From: Lates calcarifer
Lineage: Eukaryota; Chordata; Actinopteri; Centropomidae
DNA: 64,000 nucleotides
Assembly: GCF_001640805.2 (NCBI RefSeq)
Contig: NC_066836.1
Coordinates: forward strand, 2,503,626-2,567,625
Reading direction: 5' to 3'
Positions 1 to 11,459 of this stretch are shown here, in pieces. The stretch's first letter is position 1. Every line of letters starts with the position of its first letter. The position numbers and the translations under genes are program-made. Below the pieces are notes generated by a model, which ran no database searches, had not been told where the DNA came from, and saw nothing but the letters and a program-made list of their open reading frames with translations.

Positions 1-66
1 AAGGACTTTTCAACTGTTGCGGGGATCAAACCTGCGATCTCTGTGTTAGAGGATGCTCTGGTCTCG
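1..66 (-). repeat. Fragment of tRNA-like/SINE-associated repeat
   Basis: The + strand reads ggggatcaaacctgcgatct, which on the reverse strand resembles a tRNA B box (GGTTTGATCCCC). Similar pieces recur at 4620, 22429, 23675 and 54018, which points to a dispersed family rather than a tRNA gene. No cloverleaf can be drawn. The left side is cut by the window edge. Confidence 0.35.
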
Positions 67-719
67 TTGTGGCATCGCTCCAGTAATGAGAGTCTGTTCA
101 GGGCCCAGTGTTATCTAAGTGTTTGGCTGAGCTGTGAGTGGTGGGAGCTCAGTGTGCATGTGTGTGTTTTTATTTTATCTCACTGCAGCGGTCGTGTTTC
201 TGTCTGATAGCGTCTCATCCAGATAATCACTCCCACTCTATGCTTCAGGGATATTAACATGTTGTTCAGCCCGGCTCCAGGTTTTTGTTTTTTATTTTAT
301 TTTATCTCCCAGACAAAACAGTCTGTGGGCAGCAGAGAGGCTGGAGGGAAGAGGAGGGTGTAGTTTGGTTGGCCAGGTGCAAACAAAAATATGTGTCAAT
401 CCAAGATGCACATGGAGGTACTTGTACATTTTTGCCACCCAATGACTGAAGAGTGAATAAATAATACTTCAATAAACAGGTTTCCAATAAGTTCCCAGGC
501 AAACCCACATCCTGATCTGATCCAGCATCTGTGGGATGAGCCACAACAACCCAGATCCATGGAGGCCCCAGAGAACCCAAAGGATCTGATACCAATATCC
601 TGGTGCCAGACACCACAGGACACCCTCATAGGTCCTGTGTCCATGTCCCTGATGGGTCAGAGCTGTTTTGGTGGCACAAGTGCAACCTACACAATATTTA
701 GTGAGGTGGATTTAAACTT

Positions 720-785
720 GGCGGCAAGGTGGTACAGTGGTTAGCACTGTTGCTTCACAGCAAGAAGGTTCCGGGTTTGAACTTG
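720..785 (+). repeat. tRNA-like SINE head or high-copy fish repeat
   Basis: The segment has an A-box-like stretch at 728-747 (ggtggtacagtggttagcac) and a B-box-like stretch at 773-784 (gggtttgaactt), spaced as in tRNA-derived SINEs. The phrase 'cagtggttagcactgttgc' is one I recognise as very common in fish genomes. No full cloverleaf or CCA-compatible acceptor stem is visible, so it is a repeat rather than a working tRNA gene. Confidence 0.55.
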
Positions 786-3050
786 AGTTTGTTTTTGAAG
801 GTTTCCAAGGTTTGACCAACGAACGTACATTTACGTCACTCAGAGTTCGTCTTGTGCTGAGAGTTGGACCTTCTCTGAAGTAGGACCTAAAATAGTCCCT
901 TAAAACCGCGTTCTGAGAACTACAACAGTTACCTTTACTTGCAGCACAGACACAAGAACCTAGTTAGTTAGTCTGACCAGTTAGCTCACGTGTGTCCTCA
1001 TCCAACTAAAACATGATTTGTTTGGGGGGTTTTTTGTCTCTCACACCTCACGGCAACCAGCTGTAATTTTGCTGGGATGCTGAGATTCTCGGTCTGTCTC
1101 GGTAAGTGGTAATTTAATAACAGCTGGATAACGAAATAACATCTCTGAATGTGGAGGAATGTACCTTTAAACAACTCAGAAAATGAGGTAAACACCGTGC
1201 AAAATGTCATTACACGTAGGGAACTGATGGCAATTCATCATCTCGTCAACATGTTTCTTCTACAGAGACAAACATGTAATCAGATTTATTTTTAAATGCT
1301 CATTACAGGGGACATTTGAGGAGATGTTATATAATCTCAGTAGATAAAATAACATTAGAGCCCTACTTTGAACTAAATGCAATTATCTGGCAACTTGTTT
1401 TCCTTCCTGCTGCTCAAATAAGTCCAACTGATAAAGAGGTAGACAAGTAAATAGAAACACAGACGGGCAGAAACCGAAAGACAGAGTGAGGACGAGTGAG
1501 ACTCGTTAAACTGAAACCTGAAGAAGCGAGGTCGAGGTCTCCGGGTCAAAGGTGGATTCGCGGCTCTGTGAGAATGGAGTTTGTAGAGAAAACATATAAA
1601 CACTTTACGAACATACTGAGAACTCTGGAGCGGCCATGTACTGTTTATACGCCTTCCCTCACATGTAAACATATTCTGATGGGGCTGTTTATATGTTTGT
1701 CGTTCCCATCATTTTGAGAGAGGCTATATTTACTGCTATATGTCATACAATCTCATTTTTACAGTTAAGTCAGATCCTTGGAATTGATGCTATGCAGCAT
1801 TCAGATACTGTGTTTGTTTACACATGGACCAGGTGATACAGGCATAATGTTCAGGTACATTTCACTGCAGATTGTGAGCTAAAAAATGCACAGCGATCAG
1901 AAGAAGAGATAAAACGTACTGGGACAATCTGAGGAGGGACGCCAAAGAAAAGCCTGAAGCAAGAGGGAAAGAAATGGTGATGGACAGGAGCAAAAAGTTG
2001 CAAGCAACAAAAACTTTTGAGCTGAATTCACCAGAAGACACTAAGAATAATGGATTGTACACAATGTGTTACAACACACATTTTGTTTGTTTAAAGCAAG
2101 ACAAAATTAAATTTAAAGATTTTTCAATGGAGTTCCTGACATCGCGTCCTCAGACCCAAAATCATCATCAGAGCTTGTGTGTGTGTTTTCACCTCAAACA
2201 CCTCAATGAAAATGAAAATGCGATGATTTGTTAACCGGCTGCCCGCTGATACTACACAGAGTAAGACATACAGGAAGGCATATATGTACACACAGGAGGC
2301 ATTTGTGTTAAATCCAGGATGTACTGAGCTGCCAGGCAGAGATGAGAGGATTAACCTGCTAGCGGTCCGGTCACACGCTGCAGAGGAGGAAGCTTGCGTG
2401 CTGAACATAATGCTGGACAGAAAAACCATGCACCTGCTCAGTACTTTATAATAATAGTAATGATTTTAATTCCAGGAAAGGAAATTAAGACAGCCTTTTA
2501 AACAAGGCTTAAGCTTTTTAGAGTCCTCAAGTTCACCACTTCACCCACTTTGGAGATGCTTGTGTTTTCCTGCAGTAGATCAGTCGGACAGGTCTTATTT
2601 GGACTCGGGTTAAATGCTCAGTTTGTTGCCTATAAACTGCAGGAGAACTGTAACAGAGCTGCAGCACCACCCATGTTTATTTTGACTGGGAGTGAAAGAC
2701 CTGTTCTTTGCACTTGCTCCAGGTTCTTTCCACAGCTAGACGAATAAAACGCTCCACTCTTGAGTTTAATTCCTGCAAACTCGTTCTGTTGAAGTGTAAT
2801 TAGAAGTTTTGGTGATTAGCTGAAGCTTTGGGATCGGTCTCTGGCCAATAACTAAACCTCTGTTGGATTTGAATCCAGCTCAGTACTTTGGCATCTGAGG
2901 AAGACGCAGCGATATGTCGATCGTTGACCTTTACAAAGGTCAGTAAACGGCTCTGTCGCTTTCTCCAGTGGCCTTTAATACAGATATACCTGTCCTTTAC
3001 ATCTCATTAATACCTCTGTTCTTTCTCAACATTTCCTATTCCCTTCTTCC
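786..3050. other. Unannotated non-coding background
   Basis: No exon, RNA gene or named repeat is supported here. Short frames up to about 100 codons exist on both strands but have ordinary random composition. From about 2990 the + strand becomes T/C rich, leading into the CT array at 3055. Confidence 0.5.
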
Positions 3051-3054
3051 CTTG

Positions 3055-3076
3055 CTCTCTCTCTCTCTCTCTCTCT
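3055..3076. repeat. (CT)n microsatellite
   Basis: About eleven uninterrupted CT units lie inside a longer T/C-rich stretch (about 2990-3580) that also holds many short T runs. Confidence 0.9.
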
Positions 3077-4097
3077 TCCTCTCATTCATTAACCCCATGT
3101 GACTCTTATAGTCTTTTATTTTTTTCCACTCACTCTATTCAAAACCAGCAGCTGCGGGATGGAGATTTTTTTCTTCCTTTTTCACTTTGTTTCCTCAAAT
3201 TTCTCAGGGACGGAAATCCCTTTTTTTCTTCTTTTGCTCCTTTCTTTTTCTGGATCGTCAAGAGATTTAGAAATCTGAGCTCTAATTATTTATAACCCCT
3301 ACATTCCTGTATCTCCATCTCTTCTCCCTCGCCATTTTTTCTTGATCCATGTCTTGATCCTTTCTTTTTTTCCCTAAATATTTGATGCTCCTGACGCAGC
3401 TCTCTCGCTTTGCTTTATTGCCTCGAGGTCAGCGTGAGTGTGTGTGATCCAGATGGCAGAAAACTGGCTTCGCTCTCGAGCGTCTGCGAAAGTGCTTCGT
3501 CTTGTTTAGGAAGTGAAACCTCCAGTTGCTCCATTCTTCTCCGATCCATTCCCTCCCTCCCTTTCTCCTTTTTCAGCCAGTTTGTGGAAAATACTCCTGA
3601 GCAGATGGTCGCTGTGGCATTGGATGGAAGTCAGGGCCATCATCGAATCATGTGTGCTCTGGCTGTATGTCCCACACTGTCCCTTTGGTACAGGATGTGA
3701 CTTCCTGTTGCCCTTGTGCCATATGTTACTGATATGCCATGTAAAAATATATAATTTATCAGTATCAAGGTGTCAGCTGCTCCAGAGAAAAAGCCTGCAT
3801 TTTTGTCACACTTGTGAGGAAATATCTGACTTTGATTTTAAGGTATTTGGCTGAAGGACTCTCATCACTCATCCAGTGTTTTTAAGGTGCATACTCAAGA
3901 TTTTCTGAGCCCACTGGGGCTGTCTCTTTTTGTTTGAGATTCAGAAAGTTCATATTCAAGCTATTCAAAGTCTCTATAAAGCGGAAACATCTGAAGTGGT
4001 ACCCATGCCAAGTCTGACGTCACGACTGACAGAAATACTGTTTCTGGGTTCAGCTTCGCAGAGATTTCAAAATGCCACAATGCAAAACTACATTTTT

Positions 4098-4385
4098 TAA
4101 AGCAAGGTTTGACACCAGTGGTTGCTAATGTTAGCACCTGCTGGTAGAAGCCGGTAACCCTGATATAAGCTTTGGGCTTTACAGGGTGTTTCTTGCTATG
4201 AGCACACAACTGTGTGTTTCAGTCATCAATCCTTTTCTATGCTCCGCGTAAATAGTGAAGATAGCTAGCTAAGGCCAGCTTTATTCGCTTTAGCTGGACA
4301 GCACAGAAAATGACATATGACCATATAATAGCTCATATAAGTTGTACCCACTTTTACTAGCTGGTGCTAACCAGTGCTGCCATTA
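4098..4385 (+). mobile_element. hAT-associated element, non-coding 5' part (copy 1)
   Basis: This stretch is similar to 16412-16790: a shared 'tttgac...gctaa...tagca...ctggta(g/a)aagc' block, then a 'ggctttacagg(g)t' and 'tttcttgctatg' block. The segment 'gaagatagctagctaaggcc' (4257-4276) appears in the other copy as its reverse complement, so the family has foldback structure. A BED zinc-finger coding fragment follows directly at 4406. This suggests the block is upstream sequence of a hAT-type transposon, and that the 16.4 kb copy is a non-autonomous relative. The boundaries are by eye. Confidence 0.55.
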
Positions 4386-4405
4386 ACTTGGTTAGCTGGC
4401 TACGC

Positions 4406-4605
4406 ATGGATGACCTCTGAGGATTTGGTTCTAAAAGCAGAGCTACATCTGTTGTGTGAAGTGGTTTGGCTTTAAGAGGTCAGACCTCCAGCAAGCCCCA
4501 ATTTTCTGTAGGGTTTGTAAGAAAACCGTCAAAGCTAAAGGTGGAAACACAACCAATTTGTGTCTCCACCTAAAGCAAAACCACAGACCAGGACCTGGAA
4601 AGTAG
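4406..4605 (+). pseudogene. Decayed hAT transposase fragment with a BED zinc finger
   Basis: From 4459 an open frame runs to the stop at 4603-4605 and encodes a BED-type zinc finger. It starts KWFGFKRSD, then CRVCKK at 4507-4524 (the Cys-X2-Cys pair), then GGNTTNL and a His-X4-His pair at 4567 and 4582. This order (aromatic WFGF, CxxC, GNT(T/S)NL, HxxxxH) is the signature of the N-terminal DNA-binding domain of hAT transposases and their ZBED relatives. The natural start appears to be the ATG at 4406, but that frame stops early and at least one base seems to be missing near 4457 (expected SVVW before KWFGF). No catalytic or dimerisation domain follows, and the sequence turns into unrelated repeat at 4620. 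It is therefore a truncated, frameshifted relic and not a functional gene. A domesticated ZBED exon is an alternative, but the frameshift argues against it. Confidence 0.72.
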
Positions 4606-4619
4606 ACCTGGTGGGATTT

Positions 4620-4685
4620 GTGTCTTGCTCAATGACACTTCAGCAGAGACCTGGAGTCAAACCTGTGATCCCCCTGATGGTCTAA
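4620..4685 (-). repeat. 'TTGCTCAA...CAAACCTGTGATC' repeat fragment
   Basis: The stretch combines 'tcttgctcaatgacac' with 'gagtcaaacctgtgatcccc' about 35 bases on. This is the same two-block arrangement as at 23675-23760. The second block is a B box on the reverse strand. Confidence 0.45.
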
Positions 4686-4689
4686 CTGC

Positions 4690-5610
4690 AATAATGTACA
4701 TCTGAGAATCCATCGGCAGCGTGAGGACCAGTGATTTGGGTCAGTCAAGAATCGGCCACACTGTGTGACATTTTGCTGCCGCCCACATTAGACATGCGGC
4801 CGTGCAGCATCTATGCATCTTATTGTTCTGTACTGTAGCTTTTGCCCTTTAGGGATGGGAGGTTGGCTTGTGAATTAGGTCATCACCAGCCTTTGCACTG
4901 TATGTTGTCATTGTTGCCAGGCCACAGAAACACACACAGCATCTGCTGCTTTAACAGTGAGGGCAGATTGGGCGTCAGTTGGTCACCAGTTCCCTCAGTT
5001 AAAACCTGAAGCAGCAACATTTATAGGATGTTAGAAACCTGCTTTGATTGACAATTGAACCTTGTTAAATGTGTTTCATTAAAACATTGTGGGTATTTCT
5101 TGGGTGAAAAATCATTAAAAACCCTGAAATACTGAATCTTGAACCTTGAAAACAGACATAAATTGCAGATTATTTGTGCTGAGGTGGAAAATTTGACTTA
5201 ATGAAATGCGATAAAGGCTTATTTGCCTGTAGTGGAAGTAGCCAACAGACAAACTTGCCAACCTGCCCCCCCCTTCCTTTTCCCCTCTCTTTCTGGTTCA
5301 TACACAAACACCTCCCATAATCCCTTTCTCCCTCTCAGCTGCAGGCTCAGAGAGGTCCGTATGTTCTGCCCGTCTGTCTCAACACTCGTTTTGGGGGCGC
5401 CGGGTGAATGGAGGCGAGGGCGAATGAGGGTGGAGAGAGAGAGAGGGAGTGGGTAGGGTTTAAGTGGTGCAAACATGGCACATGGATGGAGGTTTCTCCA
5501 CCCAGTTACCACCCCACCTACCGCCACTGCCACCCCTTCACCCTCCGTTTCAATCACGATCATGAGGGCAGACGCACTGTTGGTTGACCTACATTTTTGT
5601 GGGGGGTCGG
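4690..5610. other. Unannotated non-coding stretch
   Basis: No supported gene. The open frames on both strands near 5219-5563 overlap one another and cover a C-rich/T-rich patch with a short GA run at 5433-5449. They look like composition artefacts. Confidence 0.45.
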
Positions 5611-5611
5611 G

Positions 5612-5705
5612 GGCATTTCATTAATCTCTGCTGATGTTTTGATGACATATTAAGGCGATGCATCTCATTATTTACTCTGATTTGCACTAATGAGGAGCTA
5701 CAGTC
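5612..5705. promoter_or_regulatory. Candidate conserved non-coding element
   Basis: An AT-leaning, non-repetitive stretch with clustered homeodomain-like cores: ttaatct (5620), atattaagg (5647), a gatgcatctcatta block (5656-5671) and cactaatgagg (5685-5695). The texture resembles developmental enhancers. Nothing here proves conservation. Confidence 0.22.
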
Positions 5706-7120
5706 ACAGGTCAAAAGGTTGGACTTCCTCAGCGTGAGACTTCTGCGACTTGGCACCTGATGCAATGGAAGTTAAACTAAAAATCCTGAGAAATGTTTAA
5801 TATATTGTACACTCTGTAAATATGATAAAGAGCCAAAAGTAGTGAGTTTTCATACTGAAATATAAAGAAAAACATCCAAAGTTTGACTGGAAACAGCTGC
5901 ACAGTGATAGAGAGATTCACCACATACCCTCGCCTCCACTCTTGTCATCGTCGCCTCGAGACGCCCCGGGCCAGACAGCGAGGTGACAGAGGTCGACAGG
6001 GAGGGGGTCACCAGTCACAGAGGTGACATTTCCAACCAGAGGCAACCATGCTGAAGTGCGCCCTTCCCTCTTACTTCCCCCCCAACACCCCCATTACCCT
6101 CCCCCCTCAACCACCAAAACCTTTCCCCTGTCAGCCCTCGTCTTACGCTCACTCTATTTACAGTCTAATGAAATGAAAAAAGAAGGAAGAAAAAGGACAT
6201 AACGAGAGTAATTCTTAATGAAAGAGGAGATTGCATAACGAAGCGATTACAGCGGTGAGGGATTGGCTCTCGGCAGATCTTGGCAGCAGTTTGCCAAAGA
6301 CTTGGTCTAGAAACCCAGTTAGTGCTTCTGTTGGACCCAGTCCAGACACAATGCCTGACCAAGACCAGCTGATCTCTCCAGGAGCACCGTGGATTAAAAA
6401 CTGCCCGTTACACAACCCAGGCAGCTTCGTCTGATTGGATGATACGGCTCAGCGGCGGTGGGCGACATGGCCTCGATGTGCAGGGATAGTTATTGGATTT
6501 GTAAAGTTTATTGATGAGGTGAATCCAGGTGAAAGCCATTATCTCTAACTGATTTTACTCTGGTTCCACTCAGAGAGGAGGTGATGTAACTGAGGTCAGA
6601 GGTCGTTTTCAGTGGTGGTGGTGACATGGTTGTACTGTTGAAAGTGTTGGTTGTTTTAGGGTGAAATATCGCCACAGTTTCTTGATGTGTTGTTGCAGAC
6701 CTTGGCACAGACATTCCCAGACTTTTCGTCCATATCCGCAAAGGAGTTGCAAGATAAAAAACCTTTCACCTTTCACTTTCAAGCATTTCTCTTCTTGCTT
6801 CAGTTTAACAAGATTTAACAGATTCTTCATCTACACTGGGATGTAGGAGTGACAAGTAGTTTGGTTTGCAAAGTGATGAGCTGAGCCTGAGTTTGTCCTA
6901 AAATGGCCACCATACACAGGATAAACCAAGTTTGTTGAGTTGTGTGTTTAAATTATCCCAAATGTTTCCAGCAGTTTTCAAACCTATATTAGGGTAATAG
7001 TCCATTTCATTTGTTCGCCTGTCGATGGCGTCACATCACCAGCTAAAAGTGTCAAAATGGACTTTTTATCCAGTTTTAAAGCACCTTTTAAGGTACACTT
7101 TTTAGATCTTAGTCATTGTT

Positions 7121-7180
7121 AACTATAGGTTTTGACCAGATGAAGGATTTTAGTCGTTGGACGTCTGGATCTTATGTTAT
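7121..7180. repeat. Dispersed repeat, family D, copy 1
   Basis: The segment with 'gaccagatgaaggatttt' followed by 'ggacgtctggatctt' returns as its reverse complement at 18160-18215 with a few mismatches. Two inverted copies 11 kb apart indicate an interspersed element of unknown class. Confidence 0.55.
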
Positions 7181-7734
7181 CAGAGAAAAGCTGAGCTAAT
7201 GTTAGCTGCTAACTCCCATGATCCTACACTGCTTCACAATGTCATTGTCTTTGTTATCAACAGCAGCAGAAAATGACACTTTAACTTGAAAAGTTCTGTA
7301 TTTTCAGAGCCTAAAGTCGCCTATTAAAACCCTAATAAATCACGCAGATGAGGAAGAAACATAGTATATCAGTTTTCTAATAATCACCTCAGACAAAGAA
7401 TAGCATCCACCAGCTTTGTTTTCGTCTTTTGTTACCAGCCTATACACCGTGAGGCTTTCTGATTGCAGCTGATGGAAAAATAAACATTCAGCCTCGACTC
7501 AGGCTTTAATGTCGGTTTTTCTGCTCAATTCATAAGGACGTCTGGAGAAAACAGGCAAGTGCAAACTGCAGGGGAGGAAATCAAGATGACAAATAGAGAC
7601 AGAAAAGATAATGAGACAGTTTGGGGGGATAAATGAGTTAGAGTGGAAGAGAGTGGGAGAGATGGTGTGTTGTTTGAAGAAATAATAATAGTGTTGCTTA
7701 TTACTGAGGAAAACGGGACAGGAGGAGACGTCTT

Positions 7735-7945
7735 TTATGTCTTTTGTTACGAACTCAGACTCCCTTCATCTTATTTAAATATCAGCTCTGCAATTAGCCG
7801 GCATTAGCCTGGTTCTGTCGTCTGTGTTGGGGAACGTTTTGGCTCCATCTCCACAGAGGAAACAGTTATAATGTGGATTCTCAAATGCTCTCAAAGGGCA
7901 ATTAATCATGTATCATCAATTGCTGATGGGTTTGTGCACCATGGA
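7735..7945. promoter_or_regulatory. Candidate conserved non-coding element
   Basis: This holds several homeodomain-type cores in unique-looking sequence: caattagccggcattagcc (7790-7808), then ggcaattaatcatg (7897-7910) and tcatcaattgctgatgg (7914-7930). No reading frame or repeat explains it. The function is an inference from motif density only. Confidence 0.22.
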
Positions 7946-8267
7946 GGTATAAAACACACAAAAATACTTTAAAAACAAAGAGTTGTGCCTCATTTGTATT
8001 TCAAACAGTGAATATATGTAAAGGGGAATATTTTATATGGAATTTATCTCAATATAGAAACAAACAGCAGCTTTTGCAGCTAGACTTTAACTGTTATCTA
8101 TCTTAACAATTCCTCCAACCTATAGTTTAGTTAATACCTTGTTTTTCTTTGTTTTTTTCCCCAAAGGTTAGAAAACATTGCCTGAAGAAATCACTGTAAA
8201 GTGTAAATGTTGTCAACAGTCTTTGTCAAAATCTACATTTATGGACAAAACAAAGAATCAAGAAGGT

Positions 8268-8535
8268 CACTTGTCAATTAATCAATCGGCCGATCAAAAG
8301 AAAATTAATCTTTTGATAACTGATCATTTCAGCCAAACATCTTAAACAGTTTCGGCTTTTAGCTTCTCAAATGTGAGAACTTGTTGCTTTTTTCAGCATA
8401 TATGACACTTTATGAAATATCTTTTAGTTTTAAAGAAGTAAAGCACTTTTAATATGTAACCTTGGGAGGTTTTAATGGACAATTTTCACTACTTGTTGAC
8501 ATTTCATAGACTGTATGAATCATTTATTGTTGCTG
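8268..8535. repeat. AT-rich interspersed repeat, family F, copy 1
   Basis: It opens with 'gtcaattaatcaatcgg', continues through 'cttctcaaatgtgagaa' and 'agcatatatgacac', and ends near 'ttttcactacttgttgacattt'. The same order of blocks is seen at 35948-36245, and the first part is at 31262-31380. I recognise the pattern as a common fish repeat, probably from a DNA transposon, but no terminal repeats or target duplication were identified. Confidence 0.55.
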
Positions 8536-9029
8536 TATCTGCTGTGTGGATTAACATCAAAGACGTTGATTAATGAATATTATCGTCTTCAGCACTTTCC
8601 CGCCGTCCAACAGAGACTTTTCCACTGAAATTTGTAGTTGGTTGTGTTTGTTAAAGTGTCACAGTTCGCTGGTTCGCCTCTGGGTTTGTAGGAGGGAGGA
8701 GGAGAGGGGGGAAAACTCGGTCAAGCTCCGGCTTTACTGAGCTAATTTTCCTCCTAATGAATTTTTGAACAGCGCCCAAACCCAGAAATGTGTGTTTGCT
8801 GTTGGAAGCATTGGAAACACCGGCCCCAACACACACAGTCAAAGAATCACACACACACTCAGCCTCCAGTTTGTTTAGCAGAGTGTGTCTCACTGTCAGT
8901 ACAACTGGATTATTTTTAATCCACTCACACGAGCAAACACACCCTCAGCAGACGTCTCTGTTGGGAACCAGAGTAACTGAGACTCTACTTATCGTTAAAT
9001 AAATGTCCATAAAGACGCATTATGTCGTC

Positions 9030-9335
9030 TCTTGTGTGTCGTCGTATCTCAGGAACGCCTTGAGCAAATTTCTTCAAATTTGGCGCAAACGTCCTCTTGG
9101 ACTCAAGGACGAACTCTTTAGAATTTGGAGGTCAGAGGTCAAAGGTCAAGGTCTCTGTGGCTTCACAAACTTTTTTTTGCCCTTATAACTTAAGAATCCA
9201 TACTCCTATTATGACAAAATTCCACACAAATGTTGATGACATTTTATATACAAAAGGTCAAAGGTCAAAGGTCAGCTCCACTGTGATGTGATAACATTCT
9301 GCAAAACACTTTTTGCTGCATGTGCTCGTACCTTT
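9030..9335 (+). repeat. High-copy fish repeat with AGGTCA arrays
   Basis: I recognise this as a frequently recurring fish repeat: 'caggaacgccttgagcaaat', then 'caaatttggcgcaaacgtcc', 'tatgacaaaattccacacaa' and finally 'tgctgcatgtgctcgtacc'. It contains two groups of AGGTCA half-sites, at 9129-9153 and 9255-9274. The class is unknown, and the two overlapping frames of about 60 codons here are not protein-like. Confidence 0.65.
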
Positions 9336-9339
9336 TCAG

Positions 9340-10785
9340 GCCTCAAGAACCTGTGGATATTCACAGAGTACTGATCGGTTCTGACCCAAGTATCACCTTT
9401 ATTTGTTTAGAAATGTAAAATGTCATGAATATGAGAAAATCTCTCATAATTCAGTTCAGGAAATATCAGTTTTTATGAGAAAACTATCTCAAGGATAAGA
9501 AAAGTAAAAATTGTGTTTGTGATTATGAAGATATTTTCTTTTAACCTTTTGGATTAGACCTAAATCTCATAATTAGGAGAAATTAACGTCCTGATTTTGA
9601 TGCGTATGGCTCATTAATTAAAGAAAATATCTCCAGCTTGTTTCTTTGTTGAATGAAATGTGTGTCTGTGCTTTTTAAAGCATCACTTTGATTTGTTCTT
9701 TAGCTTCCAGTGTTGCCTTTCACACACAGGCAGGAATTAAAGCTCCAAACAAGTGACGAGACTTTGGTCAGAACTGATCACAAAGACGGGAAAAAAAAAG
9801 ATGAGAATCGTCGTCCTGTTTTGAGTCATGAGTTTAACAAGGAGCAAAAAGACTTGTCTCTCTCTAATTCCTCATTTTGAATTAGCTCCAGTCACACTCA
9901 TGCAAACACGTCTTATGACTGTCATGCTCGCTCTGCAGGCTAACCACTCGTTCACCCCCTCCCCCTCCTCCTCTGAAAACCTGAAACCTTAACAGCTCCT
10001 TTGGGGCTTCTGTACAGCCACTTAGGGACTCCAGTTCCCATGATCCTCCCCCCTAAATTTGCTAAGGTCAGAGATCAATCACAGCTGATGTTTAAGCGCT
10101 TTTCTTTGCAGATAACAGGATTTTATGTCTGTGTTCCCTCAGTCATGTGTTGCGCAGACTTCAAACATGAACATGTCTTTTTTAAATTTCACGTTTCTCC
10201 GTCTGACGTCACCGTGCAGCCATGTGATCTCTGCTCCTCCGTCAGCTGCAGCGCTCAGCGGCCTGCAGAACAGTTAGAGGCTGTTTGAAATCCTCCATCT
10301 CAACGGGTGGTTGATTAAGATCCTCCACACACAAAAAGGTTGTGAAAATCAGCGTTTTCCATCCCGTCACTGAAGCCGTGCAATGTTTACATGTTTACAG
10401 TAAAATATTCAAACCTAAGACTCCATGTGTTTATGGATTTCATCAGATGAACGTATCCTAGATGTCTTTTTTATTCAGAATTCAGCCTGACATATTTGGG
10501 TTTGAACGTGAGGTTGTGCTGGGGGTTGATGAGATTGAATCTCGTGCCTTGGTGAGATTTGTGTTTTGTTTTTGCAGATTTTCAGACAAAGTAGTTGCTG
10601 TAGTGGTTGTCGTAGTAGTTGCTTGAAATAAAGTTGATAAAACGCCAGATTAAAATCCATTGGCATGTTTGTGGTCGGTTTCAGTCATTTAGTTTTAATT
10701 CAGCACACGTGCTGCTGCAGAGTTTGTTTTCCTTTGTTTTTATTGTTGTGTTAAAGGTGTAAAAAACTCAGCTGTGGTTTTCTTA
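9340..10785. other. Unannotated non-coding stretch
   Basis: No exon or RNA gene is supported. The 95-codon + frame at 10001-10288 has ordinary composition and no recognisable domain. Confidence 0.45.
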
Positions 10786-10787
10786 CA

Positions 10788-10811
10788 GCAGTGCATTCTG
10801 GGTAATGTAGT
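10788..10811 (-). promoter_or_regulatory. ZNF143-like (SBS) motif
   Basis: The reverse strand begins ACTACATTACCCAGAATGC. This is close to the ZNF143/THAP11 consensus ACTACAATTCCCAGAATGC, with the usual TTCCC replaced by TACCC. A near-identical stretch lies at 34723-34748, so it may be part of a dispersed repeat rather than a promoter. Confidence 0.4.
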
Positions 10812-11456
10812 CACTTTGACTAGGCCTCCCTCCCATTCTTTTTCCTCTCCTGTTTTTGCTCCTTCTCTTTACTCCTCCCTCCTCATTTGTTCTCCCTCTT
10901 CTCCCCCACCCCTTTCTTTCTCATTGCTTCCCTCCTTTCTTCCCCTGCTCTCTTCCTCCTCCTTCCTTCCTGTTTTCTCTCCTCTGTTTCCTCCTTTCTT
11001 CTCCCCTCTCCTTTCCTCATTTTTCCCTCTTTATCCATCATTTTTTTTATTTTGAAAAAACATTTCCTCTCTTTGTTTTTTCTTCTCCTTTTTCATCCCC
11101 GCTCTTCTTCCTTTCCTTCCCTTTTCATTTCTTCAGCTGTTTTCCTCCCCCTCTCCTTCCTTTTATGTCCCTCTCTTCCTTGCTTCTCTCCTTTCCTTTC
11201 CCTCCTATTCATTTGTTCTCCCTCTTCTCCCCCACCCCTTTCTTTCTATCCCCTCTTCCCTTCCTCTCTCACCTGTCCTCCTCTTCCCCTCCTCCCTCTC
11301 TTGTTCTCTTTCTTCCATCCCCCTTTCCCTGCTCCTCACCCTCCTTCTCTCTTCCTGTCCTCTCTTATCTACCTCTCTTCTCTCATCCTTCCTGTGTCTG
11401 TCACTTCCTTCTTTCCTTTCCTCTCCCTCCTCTCCCCTCTCTCCATCAGGAATGCA
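10812..11456. repeat. Polypyrimidine tract (C/T-rich on + strand), about 640 bases
   Basis: Nearly every base is C or T, with CCTCC, TTCC and TCTC words. A 39-base block at 10883-10921 is repeated at 11209-11247, 326 bases away, essentially unchanged. This explains the long Leu/Ser/Pro/Phe-rich open frames (231 and 239 codons) on the + strand and the Glu/Arg-rich frame on the - strand. They are composition artefacts. Confidence 0.85.
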
Positions 11457-11459
11457 GTC

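Noticed and set aside
720..785. A functional tRNA gene
   Set aside because: A- and B-box-like motifs exist, but acceptor, D and T stems do not form; better explained as a SINE or high-copy repeat.
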